Source: Novosphingobium sp. Fuku2-ISO-50 (GTDB lineage: Bacteria > Pseudomonadota > Alphaproteobacteria > Sphingomonadales > Sphingomonadaceae). From it: DNA of 64,000 bases. The notes beneath the pieces were generated by a model. It searched no databases and was not told the DNA's origin. It saw nothing but the letters and a program-made list of their open reading frames with translations. Positions 17,591-26,898 of the stretch are shown here, piece by piece. A program made the translations under genes and the position numbers. Every line of letters starts with the position of its first letter. The stretch's first letter is position 1. Location: NCBI RefSeq assembly GCF_001519055.1, contig NZ_KQ954292.1:1-64000 (forward strand), given 5' to 3'.

Positions 17591-17652
17591 CGGCAATTTT
17601 GGAGGCTTGATTTTATCGCGTAATTTCAAATCACTTACGCGAAATCGCCAAT

Positions 17653-17701
17653 CCCCTTCACACGGGTGGGGTCGCAGGTTCAATCCCTGCCGCGCCCACC
17701 A
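17653..17701 (+). other. attR: displaced 3' end of a tRNA-Val(CAC)-like gene
   Basis: From CCCCTTCACAC to CGCCCACCA the sequence reads as a tRNA 3' part: the anticodon loop TTCACAC (anticodon CAC, Val), anticodon-stem strand GGGTG, variable loop, a perfect T arm GCAGG-TTCAATC-CCTGC, acceptor strand CGCGCCC and A-CCA. The 5' part (GGGCGCG acceptor strand, D arm) is absent; the upstream bases do not form it, and the 5' anticodon-stem strand carries a mismatch. This is the standard footprint left when an element integrates into a tRNA 3' end. The tRNA reads rightward, so the element lies to the left and the repaired full tRNA-Val should be at its other end. Confidence 0.78.
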
Positions 17702-17729
17702 TAAAACCCCGCAAGCATGGGGCTTTATG
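17702..17729 (+). terminator. Probable native tRNA-Val terminator left on the chromosome side
   Basis: Directly after the CCA comes TAAAACCCC, a loop of about eight bases and GGGGCTTTATGG, forming a hairpin with near-perfect ATAAA/TTTAT extension. This is the expected terminator of the tRNA gene, now stranded behind the 3' remnant. Confidence 0.55.
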
Positions 17730-17837
17730 GTGACGGCCGCTCTTCTCGATATACAATTTGCGGGCCGCTCGGGTATCGCGGCGCGATCCGGGCTTGCGAG
17801 GCTGGGCCGCATTTGCGAGGCCGCGTTGGCAATCCGA

Positions 17838-19190
17838 TCAGAATGAAGCGGTAAGCCCCAGTTCGAAGCGGCTTCTTTTGAACGTATAGAGGCTGATATT
17901 GCTGTCATTCTTGATGAATGTATAGGCAATGCGCGGCGTCAGCCCATGAAAGTCAAAGCGTCGCTCCAACAGTGACAGTTGCACCGCATACTGCTTGTCG
18001 CGCCTGATCCCTGAAAACGTCGCCGTTTCAAACGCTGTCAGGGGCGAATCATAATCCAGTTTTGTAAAGGCCGGCGCGATGCTGGCAGTTATCCCGCCGG
18101 GGAATTCGCGGATATAGGCCAATCCGAACTGCCATGAATCGAAGGCATAAGCTGGATCCCTGGCCCCCTGCCAGCCCGCCGTGATCGCGCCACGGACATA
18201 GCTTGACGTTGTCGGGGTATAAAATGTGCTCAGGCTCACCGTTTTTCCGAGGCCGTTCTGCGACAGGTTCTGATCGTAATCGACCCGGTTGACCGCGCCG
18301 CCGACCCCGACCCCGAACCGGGGGCTGACATAATAGGTGGCATCGGCGCTCGGGCCATAGGCCTTGGTATAGCCCCTGTCGCCGTACCAGCGGCGGGCAA
18401 AATTGCCGAGCAAGTTGAGATCCCATCGCTTCAAGGTCAGGCGCGGGCCGGTGTAAATGCTTGTCGTCATGTCATCGAAATCGGTCTGGCGGTATTGCGA
18501 ACGGTGCAATTGCGCGCCGATGCGCCATTTTGCGCGTTTGCCCACCTGCGGGGCCCATTCCATATTGGTATCGAGCATGACCCCGACCCCGCTGTTCGCC
18601 TTGGCGCCGGGCGAAAGCTGAAACGGAAGGCCATAGAGCGTCACCGCGTTGGTGGCGGGCCCGGCATTCAGATTTGTATCCGGCGCAAGGGCGATGGCAA
18701 AGCCATAGGAAAAGGTCTTGCGCTGGCGAACGGCGCCGAGATAGCGATCGATATTGGCGCGCACCGCCTTGGGAATCTTGCCGGCGCGGGCATACATGAA
18801 CTGGCGCTCGGCTTCGCTGTAACGACCGCTCAGATAATAGGCGCGGCCCATTTCCAGCCGCACGCGCACCGCGCCGGGTTCGGACACGAGAATGCGGCGA
18901 AACCGGCTGATCGCACTGTCGTAATCCTGGTCATGAATATCGAGCATCCCGAGCAGGAACTGGACCTGATTGTCCCGGGCGCGTTCGCCATAAGGCTTTT
19001 GGGCCAGCTCGGTGAGGATTTTGCGGGCCTCGTCAAACGCATTCTTCGTGATGAGAATCTCGGCCTGCAACAGCCTGTCGTCTGCGTGATGCTCTGGCTG
19101 CGCAACCGGCGCGACGGTTGATGGCGTGGCAGCAGGCGCCGTAGCCACAGCAGCTTGCGCCAGAATGCACGCGGTCAGTCCGATCACCAA
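17838..19190 (-). CDS. Slam-like surface lipoprotein assembly modifier (TPR + DUF560 barrel)
   Basis: This protein of about 450 residues has a signal peptide (MVIGLTACILAQAAVATA). Two or three TPR units follow at about 40-150 (AILITKNAFDEARKILTEL, AISRFRRILVSEPGAV, GRAYYLSGRYSEAERQF). The rest is a beta-barrel of the DUF560 type with alternating aromatic strands, ending FELGLTASF, an outer-membrane C-terminus with terminal Phe. Slam proteins move TbpB-like lipoproteins or hemophores across the outer membrane. No ATG is available: TTG at 19190 or GTG at 19187 are the only starts after the upstream stop. It follows the likely substrate gene (19266-20957) on the same strand with a hairpin between, so the pair is probably one operon. 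Confidence 0.85.
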   Translation of the reverse strand: MVIGLTACILAQAAVATAPAATPSTVAPVAQPEHHADDRLLQAEILITKNAFDEARKILTELAQKPYGERARDNQVQFLLGMLDIHDQDYDSAISRFRRILVSEPGAVRVRLEMGRAYYLSGRYSEAERQFMYARAGKIPKAVRANIDRYLGAVRQRKTFSYGFAIALAPDTNLNAGPATNAVTLYGLPFQLSPGAKANSGVGVMLDTNMEWAPQVGKRAKWRIGAQLHRSQYRQTDFDDMTTSIYTGPRLTLKRWDLNLLGNFARRWYGDRGYTKAYGPSADATYYVSPRFGVGVGGAVNRVDYDQNLSQNGLGKTVSLSTFYTPTTSSYVRGAITAGWQGARDPAYAFDSWQFGLAYIREFPGGITASIAPAFTKLDYDSPLTAFETATFSGIRRDKQYAVQLSLLERRFDFHGLTPRIAYTFIKNDSNISLYTFKRSRFELGLTASF

Positions 19191-19225
19191 ATCTCTCAGG
19201 CCATGAAGTGTCAGGGCGATTCGTC

Positions 19226-19258
19226 GGGGGTGAGAAGCGAACCGCCGCTTCCCACCCC
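19226..19258 (-). promoter_or_regulatory. Intercistronic hairpin between substrate and slam genes
   Basis: GGGGTGAGAAGCG pairs with CGCTTCCCACCCC over a short loop, with one bulged or mismatched position. It occupies the 75-base spacer between the two genes. No U-run follows, so it may dampen read-through or stabilise the upstream mRNA rather than terminate fully, which would give more substrate than translocator. Confidence 0.5.
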
Positions 19259-19265
19259 CGCACGA

Positions 19266-20957
<1,692 letters not shown>

Positions 20958-21179
20958 TACAACCTCCCCCAAGAATCTCAGTAAACCAAAACGACTTTCA
21001 GCCATAAATACGAAAGCTTCCGGCCAATGGCAACATGGCACCGTACCGCGCCACCCGTATTTGACACAGGTCGACTACCTTACATATTGCAGCCAAGGAA
21101 ACGCGTTGATTTAGCGCAATGCCGGAGGCAATTGTTCTTGGCATCCTGACAAGCTGCGGCGAACGATTGGAACAATTTC

Positions 21180-22811
21180 ATGGACTTGAAATGCTTCGTT
21201 TTTCCGGGATGGGAGCCGCGCATCGTCCCCGCCTCGTCCAAGCGGGGATGGATGGATGCCGCGCCCGAAGCATTTCCCTATCGCTGCCTGCCGCTCGGCA
21301 TTGCCAATTCCTATGGCTGGGACATCCTTTCCCCCTGCGGTTTTGAAGCTGAATGGAATGGCGGCATCGCGCCCGAAGATGTCGTGGTGCGCCCGGACCC
21401 CGGCGCGCGCGATCATGAAGTCCCCGTCGCGCTGTTCGGCCTCGGCACATTCACCATTCACATTCAGGGGCTGTTCCGCACCCCGCCGGGCTGGAACATG
21501 CTGGTCAGCGGCCCGCCCAACAGCCCCAAGGACGGCATCGCGCCGCTCAGCGGGATCATCGAAACCGACTGGTCGCCCTATACTTTCACGATGAACTGGA
21601 AACTCACGCGCCCCGGCCATGTCGTGCGCTTTGAGGAAAACGAGGTCATCGCGCATATCTTTCCGATCGAACGCAAGGTCATCGAGACGATCACGCCCCG
21701 CGTCCTGTCGATCAACGAAGACCCGGATCTCAAGGCATCGTTTGAAGCATGGTCGCGCTCGCGCGATGCCTTTCAGCAGCATGTGCGCGAAACTGCGCCG
21801 GAAAAGCCGTCCGACAAATGGCAGAAGCTGTATTATCGCGGATTGCCGCCCGAGGGGGGCTGTCCGTTTGCCGAGCACCAGTCCAAACTGCGTCTGCACG
21901 AATTTGCCGATGCGATCCCCGTTGAACCGGCAAGACCGGCCGAGCCAGTACCGGTCGCGCCGCCGGAACGCTCCGAAGCCGACTGGAAAATCGCGAAATA
22001 CGAATGGCTGTTTGAAACGATGGAGCGCCAGCGCGCGCTGTCGAGCGCGGCCAGCGACATCTTTCGCGTTTCGGGCATAACCGGCGACGAATTTCTCGAC
22101 AATTTCTATGCGCCGGGCCGCCCGGTCATCCTGTGCGATGCCATCGCCGACTGGCCGGCCTTGCACACATGGACCCCGCGGTACTTGCGCGAGCGCATCG
22201 GCAGCGCCGTGATTTCGTATCAGGGCGCAAGGCAGGGCAATGCCCGCTTTGAGCTCGACAAGGATGCCCACGGGCGGGACATGCCCTTTGACGCATTCAT
22301 CGATCTGATCACATCGTCTGCGGGCAACGACACCTATCTGACTGCCTATAATGCCGCACGCAATGCCCTTGCGCTGGCGCCGCTGGCGCCTGACCTCGGC
22401 GCGCTCGAGGGCATTCTCGACCATCGGGCCGGAGAAAATCCGGGGCTGATCTGGATCGGCCCAGAAGGCACATTCACCCCCCTGCATCACGACCTGACCA
22501 ACAATCTGCTGGTGCAGATCGCAGGGCGCAAGCGGGTAATCCTGGCCTCGCCGGCCGAGACGCCCAAGCTGTACAACCACCTTCACGTGTTCAGCGAAAT
22601 CAGCGATCTGACCGATCCCGATCTCGATCTTTCAGCCCATCCCCGACTGAAGGACGTCCGCCTGCTCGAAGTGGTGATCGAGCCGGGCGAAGCGCTGTTC
22701 CTCCCGATCGGCTGGTGGCATCAGGTGACCGCGCTCGATTTCAGCATTTCGTTGACCCACACGAATTTCGTCTGGCCAAACAAAGGCTATGCCGAGCATC
22801 CGGCGCGGTGA
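21180..22811 (+). CDS. DUF6065-like domain fused to JmjC-type cupin hydroxylase
   Basis: This 543-residue protein has two halves. Residues 1 to about 240 resemble DUF6065-type proteins (WMDAAPEAFPYRCLPLGIANSYGWDIL region, then YTFTMNWKLTRPG). Residues 285-540 form a cupin_8/JmjC domain: H436-x-D438 in TPLHHDLTNN and a distal His514 in PIGWWHQVT supply the iron ligands, and FLDNFYAPGRPVILCD is the typical domain entry. Such domains are Fe(II)/2-oxoglutarate hydroxylases acting on proteins or small molecules. The linker (220-270) is Pro/Ala-rich. It stands alone upstream of a PMT gene with 15 bases between, so the two may be cotranscribed. Substrate unknown. Confidence 0.75.
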   Translation: MDLKCFVFPGWEPRIVPASSKRGWMDAAPEAFPYRCLPLGIANSYGWDILSPCGFEAEWNGGIAPEDVVVRPDPGARDHEVPVALFGLGTFTIHIQGLFRTPPGWNMLVSGPPNSPKDGIAPLSGIIETDWSPYTFTMNWKLTRPGHVVRFEENEVIAHIFPIERKVIETITPRVLSINEDPDLKASFEAWSRSRDAFQQHVRETAPEKPSDKWQKLYYRGLPPEGGCPFAEHQSKLRLHEFADAIPVEPARPAEPVPVAPPERSEADWKIAKYEWLFETMERQRALSSAASDIFRVSGITGDEFLDNFYAPGRPVILCDAIADWPALHTWTPRYLRERIGSAVISYQGARQGNARFELDKDAHGRDMPFDAFIDLITSSAGNDTYLTAYNAARNALALAPLAPDLGALEGILDHRAGENPGLIWIGPEGTFTPLHHDLTNNLLVQIAGRKRVILASPAETPKLYNHLHVFSEISDLTDPDLDLSAHPRLKDVRLLEVVIEPGEALFLPIGWWHQVTALDFSISLTHTNFVWPNKGYAEHPAR

Positions 22812-22826
22812 CAGGCCTGTATTCCC

Positions 22827-24083
22827 ATGACTGAGCGCCCCGCCCCGCAACGCCGTTTTCACGCCCTGTTGGCCGCCTTGCTCCTCGGCCTGGGCAGCTT
22901 TGCGCTGTTTGCCTGGCGCATCGGTCAGCCGGCGGCGGTCTATTTCGACGAGACCCATTATGTCCCCGCCGCGCGGGCGTTGATCACGCACGGCGGACCG
23001 GTCAATATCGAACACCCCCTGTTTGCCAAGACGATGATTGCAGCGGGCATCCTGCTGTTCGGCGACAACAGCCTGGGGTGGCGCCTGCCGAGCGCGTTTC
23101 TGGGCTCGATCAGCATTGCGGCCGTGTTCTGGATCGCGCTGATGATGTTCCAAAAGGTGCGTCCAGCCGTGCTCACCGCGCTTTTGGTGGTCTTCGATCA
23201 GACGTTTTTCATTCAGGCGCGCATTGCCATGCTCGAAATGCCGATGACCGCATGCGTGCTGCTTGCTGCGGGCTGTCTGATGCAGGGCGCGCGCGCATCG
23301 GCAGGGGGGCGGCGCTGGGACTATGCCGGCGCGGTCCTGCTGGGGCTGGCGGTCGGTTCGAAATGGCTGGCCATTCCTTATGCGGCGCTTTTCTTCGCGG
23401 CCTCCGGATGGTCGAAATCCCGGGCGCACGCGCATGAGGCGGGCGCCATCATCGACCATGTCCTGCCCGATGTGGCCAAGCTCGGCCTGGTCAGCGTGCT
23501 GACCTATCTGGCGACATTCTGGCCCGCCTTTTTCTATACCCACGATGCGATGACGCCCGGCCATCTTTTGGGATTCCAGTTCGAGATGCTGCATGCGCAA
23601 AGCGGCCACATGCAGGCCCACCCCTATCAGAGCGACTGGTGGCAATGGCCGCTGATGCTGCGCCCGATGTGGTATCTCTTTGAAAAAGTGAATGGCCGCT
23701 ATGAGGCGGTGCTGCTGATCGGAAACCCGGTCATCTATTGGGGCGGGCTGATCATCGCCGCCGTTGCGGCAAGCGGCTGGCTGCGCCGACGATCCGTGCA
23801 GCTTCAGGCGGCGCTGGGCGTCTATGTGTTTTCGCTGGCGGTGTGGATCCTGATCCCGAAACAGATCGGGTTCTTCTATTACTACAATTCTTCGGCCATT
23901 GCGCTGTGCCTGGTCATTGCCAGCTTTCTGGAAAGCCATGGGCGACGCGGCGTGCGCGTGCTGACGTGGTTCACCGCGTTGTCCGGCGCGATGTTCATCT
24001 ATTTTTACCCGATCATTTCCGCGCAGTCGTTGCCCGCCGACGATACCTGGACAGGCTGGGTCTGGATGAAAAGCTGGTACTGA
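22827..24083 (+). CDS. PMT-family (GT39-like) membrane glycosyltransferase
   Basis: This 418-residue polytopic membrane protein has a first membrane helix at about 12-30, followed at once by the periplasmic catalytic Asp-Glu pair in YFDETHYVPAAR (D41, E42), the hallmark of protein O-mannosyltransferases. About ten further hydrophobic helices follow. KSWY ends the protein. The family transfers mannose or another sugar from a polyprenyl-phosphate donor to Ser/Thr of exported proteins or to a glycolipid. A Thr-rich exported stalk is encoded 2 kb away (19266-20957), a conceivable acceptor, but this is speculation from proximity. It starts 15 bases after the cupin fusion. Confidence 0.85.
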   Translation: MTERPAPQRRFHALLAALLLGLGSFALFAWRIGQPAAVYFDETHYVPAARALITHGGPVNIEHPLFAKTMIAAGILLFGDNSLGWRLPSAFLGSISIAAVFWIALMMFQKVRPAVLTALLVVFDQTFFIQARIAMLEMPMTACVLLAAGCLMQGARASAGGRRWDYAGAVLLGLAVGSKWLAIPYAALFFAASGWSKSRAHAHEAGAIIDHVLPDVAKLGLVSVLTYLATFWPAFFYTHDAMTPGHLLGFQFEMLHAQSGHMQAHPYQSDWWQWPLMLRPMWYLFEKVNGRYEAVLLIGNPVIYWGGLIIAAVAASGWLRRRSVQLQAALGVYVFSLAVWILIPKQIGFFYYYNSSAIALCLVIASFLESHGRRGVRVLTWFTALSGAMFIYFYPIISAQSLPADDTWTGWVWMKSWY

Positions 24084-24211
24084 CCGGGGGATGATCCGAC
24101 CGGCCGCACCGGACCAATGGGTAATTTCCGAAGCTGCCCCGAGCCTGCCCATGGCGATAAACAAGCCCCCTGAAGCGCGACCGTCGCGGCTTCCAGACCG
24201 GGTCGGCACAC

Positions 24212-24709
24212 ATGCCCATGTATCAGACCATCATCATTGCCTATGACGGCACCGCAGTCGGCGATGCCGCCTTGCATGAAGCCGCCGCGCTCGCGCGCTT
24301 GTGCGAGGCGCGGCTGCACATTCTCGCAATTGTCGTGACCACGGGCGGGCTGCTGCTTGATCCGGCGACGGTTTCGATCGATCTGCTGGAAAGCGAGCGG
24401 CAATGCCTGCACCAGGCGCTGGACAAAGCGGCGCAGCGTCTTGCCCGCCAAGGCCTCATCGCCACCACGTGCATCCGCGATGGCGACCCGGCAGCCGAAA
24501 TCGTTGCCTATGCGCACGAGATCAAGGCCGATCTGGTCGTGACAGGCCATAACCACAAGGGTATGCTGGCGCGCTGGTTCGAAGGTTCGGTCGCGACCCG
24601 GCTGGCCGATACGATGCCGTGCAGCATGCTCATCGTCACCGATACGACGCACTCCCATAAAGGACCCGGCCGTGCCCACACTGACGATCACGCCCGACAG
24701 CGCCTTTGA
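24212..24709 (+). CDS. Universal stress protein (UspA family)
   Basis: This 165-residue protein has the Usp fold. It has the N-terminal strand TIIIAYDGTAVGDAAL, and the C-terminal ATP-binding signature is recognisable as VTGHNHKGMLARWFEGSVATRL followed by CSMLIV (the G-2x-G-9x-G-S/T type). Usp proteins bind ATP and support survival under starvation or oxidative stress. The ATG at 24212 is followed in frame by a second Met two codons later. The last 13 codons overlap the next gene's GTG start, so the two are translationally linked. Confidence 0.85.
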   Translation: MPMYQTIIIAYDGTAVGDAALHEAAALARLCEARLHILAIVVTTGGLLLDPATVSIDLLESERQCLHQALDKAAQRLARQGLIATTCIRDGDPAAEIVAYAHEIKADLVVTGHNHKGMLARWFEGSVATRLADTMPCSMLIVTDTTHSHKGPGRAHTDDHARQRL

Positions 24710-25079
24710 AATCCTGCTCAAGGCGCGCCTCTATGATGTGAAGGTTCCCCAAAGCGACCCCGACAGCGGCTCCAACCCCAGCGACGACAACGGTGTCGAT
24801 ACGCTCGAATTCGGCGCCCACGATGATACGCGCCATGAACTCGTCTCGGCGATCAGCGATCTCAACGACGATGAACAGGCCGATCTCGTCGCACTGATTC
24901 TGGTCGGGCGCGGGGATTTCACTCTGGCGCAATGGCGCGAAGCGCGCGAGGCGGCGAACGATGTCGGACGCGCGCAGATCCCCGACATGATCGTCGGCAT
25001 CCCGCTGGTCAGCGACTATCTCGAAGAAGGCCTGTCGCTTTTCAATGAATCGCTGGCCGATTACATCGACCGGCACTGA
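24672..25079 (+). CDS. DUF3775-family protein
   Basis: This 135-residue soluble acidic protein matches DUF3775. It has an N-terminal SAFEILLKARLYDVKV segment, a central FGAHDDTRHELVSAISDLNDDEQADLVALILVGRGDF block, and a C-terminal IPLVSDYLEEGLSLF. Function is unknown; the family is common in alphaproteobacteria. It starts with GTG at 24672 and overlaps the stress-protein gene by 38 bases in another frame. It ends six bases before the convergent chrA stop. Confidence 0.8.
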   Translation: MPTLTITPDSAFEILLKARLYDVKVPQSDPDSGSNPSDDNGVDTLEFGAHDDTRHELVSAISDLNDDEQADLVALILVGRGDFTLAQWREAREAANDVGRAQIPDMIVGIPLVSDYLEEGLSLFNESLADYIDRH

Positions 25080-25085
25080 TCGGAT

Positions 25086-26327
25086 TCAGCGCGCGATCAC
25101 GCTGGCGACCACAGTCAGGCCCACGACCGCGATCGGCGGCACGCGCCAGCGTTGCAGCAGGACGAAGCCCGCCAACGCGATCGCCGCGTCGATGACGCGT
25201 GTCACCGCGCCGGTCCAGACCGGGTCGTAGAGCGCAGCGCCAAGAATGCCGACCACCGCCGCATTGATCCCGGCCAATCCCCCGCGCGCCAGCCGGTGAT
25301 GCCCCACCCAGTTCCACACCGCAACGCCCGCCACGGCGATCAGCGCGCCGGGCGTGAACAGCGCCACGAGCGCGACCGCCGACCATAGCGCCGCGACACC
25401 CGGACCGGCGCCATGCGGCACCATGACCGCCCCGAGATAGGCGGCAAACGTGAACAGCGGCCCCGGCATGGCTTGCGCCGCGCCATAGCCGGCCAGAAAG
25501 ACATCGTCGGGCAACCAGCCGGTCGGCACCAGCGCATTGCGCAACAGCGGCAGGACAACATGCCCGCCGCCAAACACCAGCGCCCCTGCCCGCATGAAAA
25601 TGGCGGCCATGCCGATCAGCGAATGCCCCTCCCCAAGTACCTGCAAACGCCCAAGTACCTGCAAACGCGCCAGCAACGGCAAACCGACCAGCAGGATCAG
25701 CAGCAGGCCAAGCGCGCCAAGGCCCCCGAGCCTGCCGACGGGAAGCCGTGGCACGCCGCCCCGCGCCGCGATCGACCGGCACAGCACGATCCCGCCGACA
25801 AGGCCGATCACGAGCGCCACAAGCTGACCATGCGGCGCCAGCACAACCAGCATGGCGCAGCCCAGCGCGATCGCCATCCGTGCGGCATCGGGGCACAGCG
25901 TGCGCGCCATGCTCCACACCGCCTGCGCCACCACGGCGACCGCGACCAGCTTGAGCCCATGGAGCACCGCCGTCGCGACCGGCCCGTGCAGCGCCGACGC
26001 CAGCAGGGCAAAGCCGAACATGAGCAGCGCCGAGGGCAGCGTGAAACCCAGCCATGCCGCCAGCGCCCCGCCCCATCCCGCGCGGCGCAGCCCGATCAGC
26101 GCGCCCAACTGGCTCGACGCCGGGCCCGGAATCATCTGGCACAGCGCCACGAGCCCGGTAAATTCCTCCGCAGAAAGCCAGGCCCGCTCGCGCACATAGA
26201 CCCGTTCGAAATAGCCAATATGCGCAATCGGCCCGCCAAACGAAGTCAGCCCAAGCCCCAGCGCGACGGCAAACACCTCATGGATCGTGCCGGTCTTGGC
26301 GGTCGGCAAAGGCGAAAGCTCTGTCAT
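25086..26327 (-). CDS. chrA: Chromate transporter ChrA
   Basis: This 413-residue long-chain CHR protein carries two homologous halves, each starting with the CHR motif (SFGGPIAHIGYF near residue 30; FGGGHVVLPLLRNAL near 250). About ten to twelve membrane helices are visible. ChrA exports chromate, using the membrane potential, and gives resistance. A perfect 18-bp tandem duplication (25633-25668) encodes LQVLGRLQVLG in the loop between the halves. The gene lies 55 bases downstream of the MerC-domain gene on the same strand, so they may share a transcript; no chrB regulator is present. Confidence 0.9.
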   Translation of the reverse strand: MTELSPLPTAKTGTIHEVFAVALGLGLTSFGGPIAHIGYFERVYVRERAWLSAEEFTGLVALCQMIPGPASSQLGALIGLRRAGWGGALAAWLGFTLPSALLMFGFALLASALHGPVATAVLHGLKLVAVAVVAQAVWSMARTLCPDAARMAIALGCAMLVVLAPHGQLVALVIGLVGGIVLCRSIAARGGVPRLPVGRLGGLGALGLLLILLVGLPLLARLQVLGRLQVLGEGHSLIGMAAIFMRAGALVFGGGHVVLPLLRNALVPTGWLPDDVFLAGYGAAQAMPGPLFTFAAYLGAVMVPHGAGPGVAALWSAVALVALFTPGALIAVAGVAVWNWVGHHRLARGGLAGINAAVVGILGAALYDPVWTGAVTRVIDAAIALAGFVLLQRWRVPPIAVVGLTVVASVIAR

Positions 26328-26382
26328 GCGGCCGCCCTACCGCCTTTTGCACCGCTATACACGCCGCCGATCGAGCAGAGCG

Positions 26383-26772
26383 TCAGCAGCAGGGCGCGCG
26401 GCGCAAGTTGATGATATGCGCGCTGGCGACGAGCGCAACGCCGCCGATGGTCAGGATCGCCTCGCCCGCGCCATGGTCGGAAAGAACCGCCCCGGCCATA
26501 AGCATCAGGCCGCACAGTCCCAGCCCCAGCGGCAGGCGGTGGCCATGGCGCAGCGCATTGGCACCGATCGTCAGCGCGCCGATCAACACCGCCAGAATCA
26601 GCCCGATGCGATGCACGGCGGGATGGAGCAGCAAGCCTCCGCCAAGCCCCAGCACGCCGATCAGCAACAGCCCGGCAAGGCAATGAACCATGCACAGGCC
26701 GGACAGGATGACGCCAAAGCGATCAAGCCGGCCATGATGGCGGGGAGCGGTGGAATGGGGGGACTCGTGCAT
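26383..26772 (-). CDS. MerC-domain membrane protein
   Basis: This 129-residue inner-membrane protein has four hydrophobic helices and the MerC-type first helix RFGVILSGLCMVHCLAGLLLI, whose two Cys could carry a metal ion. It also has a His-rich N-terminus (HESPHSTAPRHHGR) and a CC C-terminus. MerC proteins import mercury in mer operons. Stand-alone relatives in alphaproteobacteria are often linked to zinc homeostasis, and a Zur-like palindrome lies 13 bases upstream of this start. No merR, merA or merP is nearby, so mercury resistance is unlikely to be its job. It is divergent from heme A synthase. Confidence 0.8.
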   Translation of the reverse strand: MHESPHSTAPRHHGRLDRFGVILSGLCMVHCLAGLLLIGVLGLGGGLLLHPAVHRIGLILAVLIGALTIGANALRHGHRLPLGLGLCGLMLMAGAVLSDHGAGEAILTIGGVALVASAHIINLRRAPCC

Positions 26773-26785
26773 GGCCTCGATATAT

Positions 26786-26803
26786 GTAACAATGTATCAT
26801 TAC
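26786..26803. promoter_or_regulatory. Palindromic operator upstream of the MerC-domain gene
   Basis: GTAACAATGTATCATTAC is an 18-bp inverted repeat with paired ends GTAA/TTAC and a partly symmetrical centre. It is similar in style to Fur/Zur-family boxes. It lies 13 bases before the merC-domain start and about 100 bases before the divergent heme A synthase start. A Zur role is inference, supported by the clearer Zur-like box at 31801-31815. Confidence 0.45.
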
Positions 26804-26898
26804 GCAAGGTGCCGGTTTGCGCAAAGTGTCATGACCCCTTCGGGGTAACCGGAGGTTCGCCCTTGCGCCGGGCGCGATCCGCCTTCAGATCGTGCGCC

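Larger units (their letters stand above)
17332..17837. other. 506-bp element/chromosome junction region
   Basis: No convincing gene lies here. In order it holds the repC promoter region, a cluster of CGTACA words (17554-17590), the 3' tRNA remnant (17653-17701), a hairpin that is probably the old tRNA terminator (17702-17729), and about 100 chromosomal bases before the slam gene stop. An open frame across it on the minus strand contains RQGLNLRPHPCEG, which is only the translated complement of the tRNA remnant. Confidence 0.7.

Noticed and set aside
17641..17701. Complete tRNA gene
   Set aside because: Only the 3' portion is present. The bases upstream of the anticodon loop do not form a D arm or the 5' acceptor strand, so the gene is a remnant.
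17309..17929. Open frame of 206 codons on the minus strand across the junction, containing RQGLNLRPHPCEG
   Set aside because: That segment is the translated complement of the tRNA remnant and the rest is intergenic. Frames like this are annotation artefacts at tRNA attachment sites.
26287..26898. Upstream in-frame extension of heme A synthase (to 26287)
   Set aside because: It runs antisense through the MerC-domain gene and gives a His/Gln-rich sequence foreign to the family; the ATG at 26899 gives normal length.
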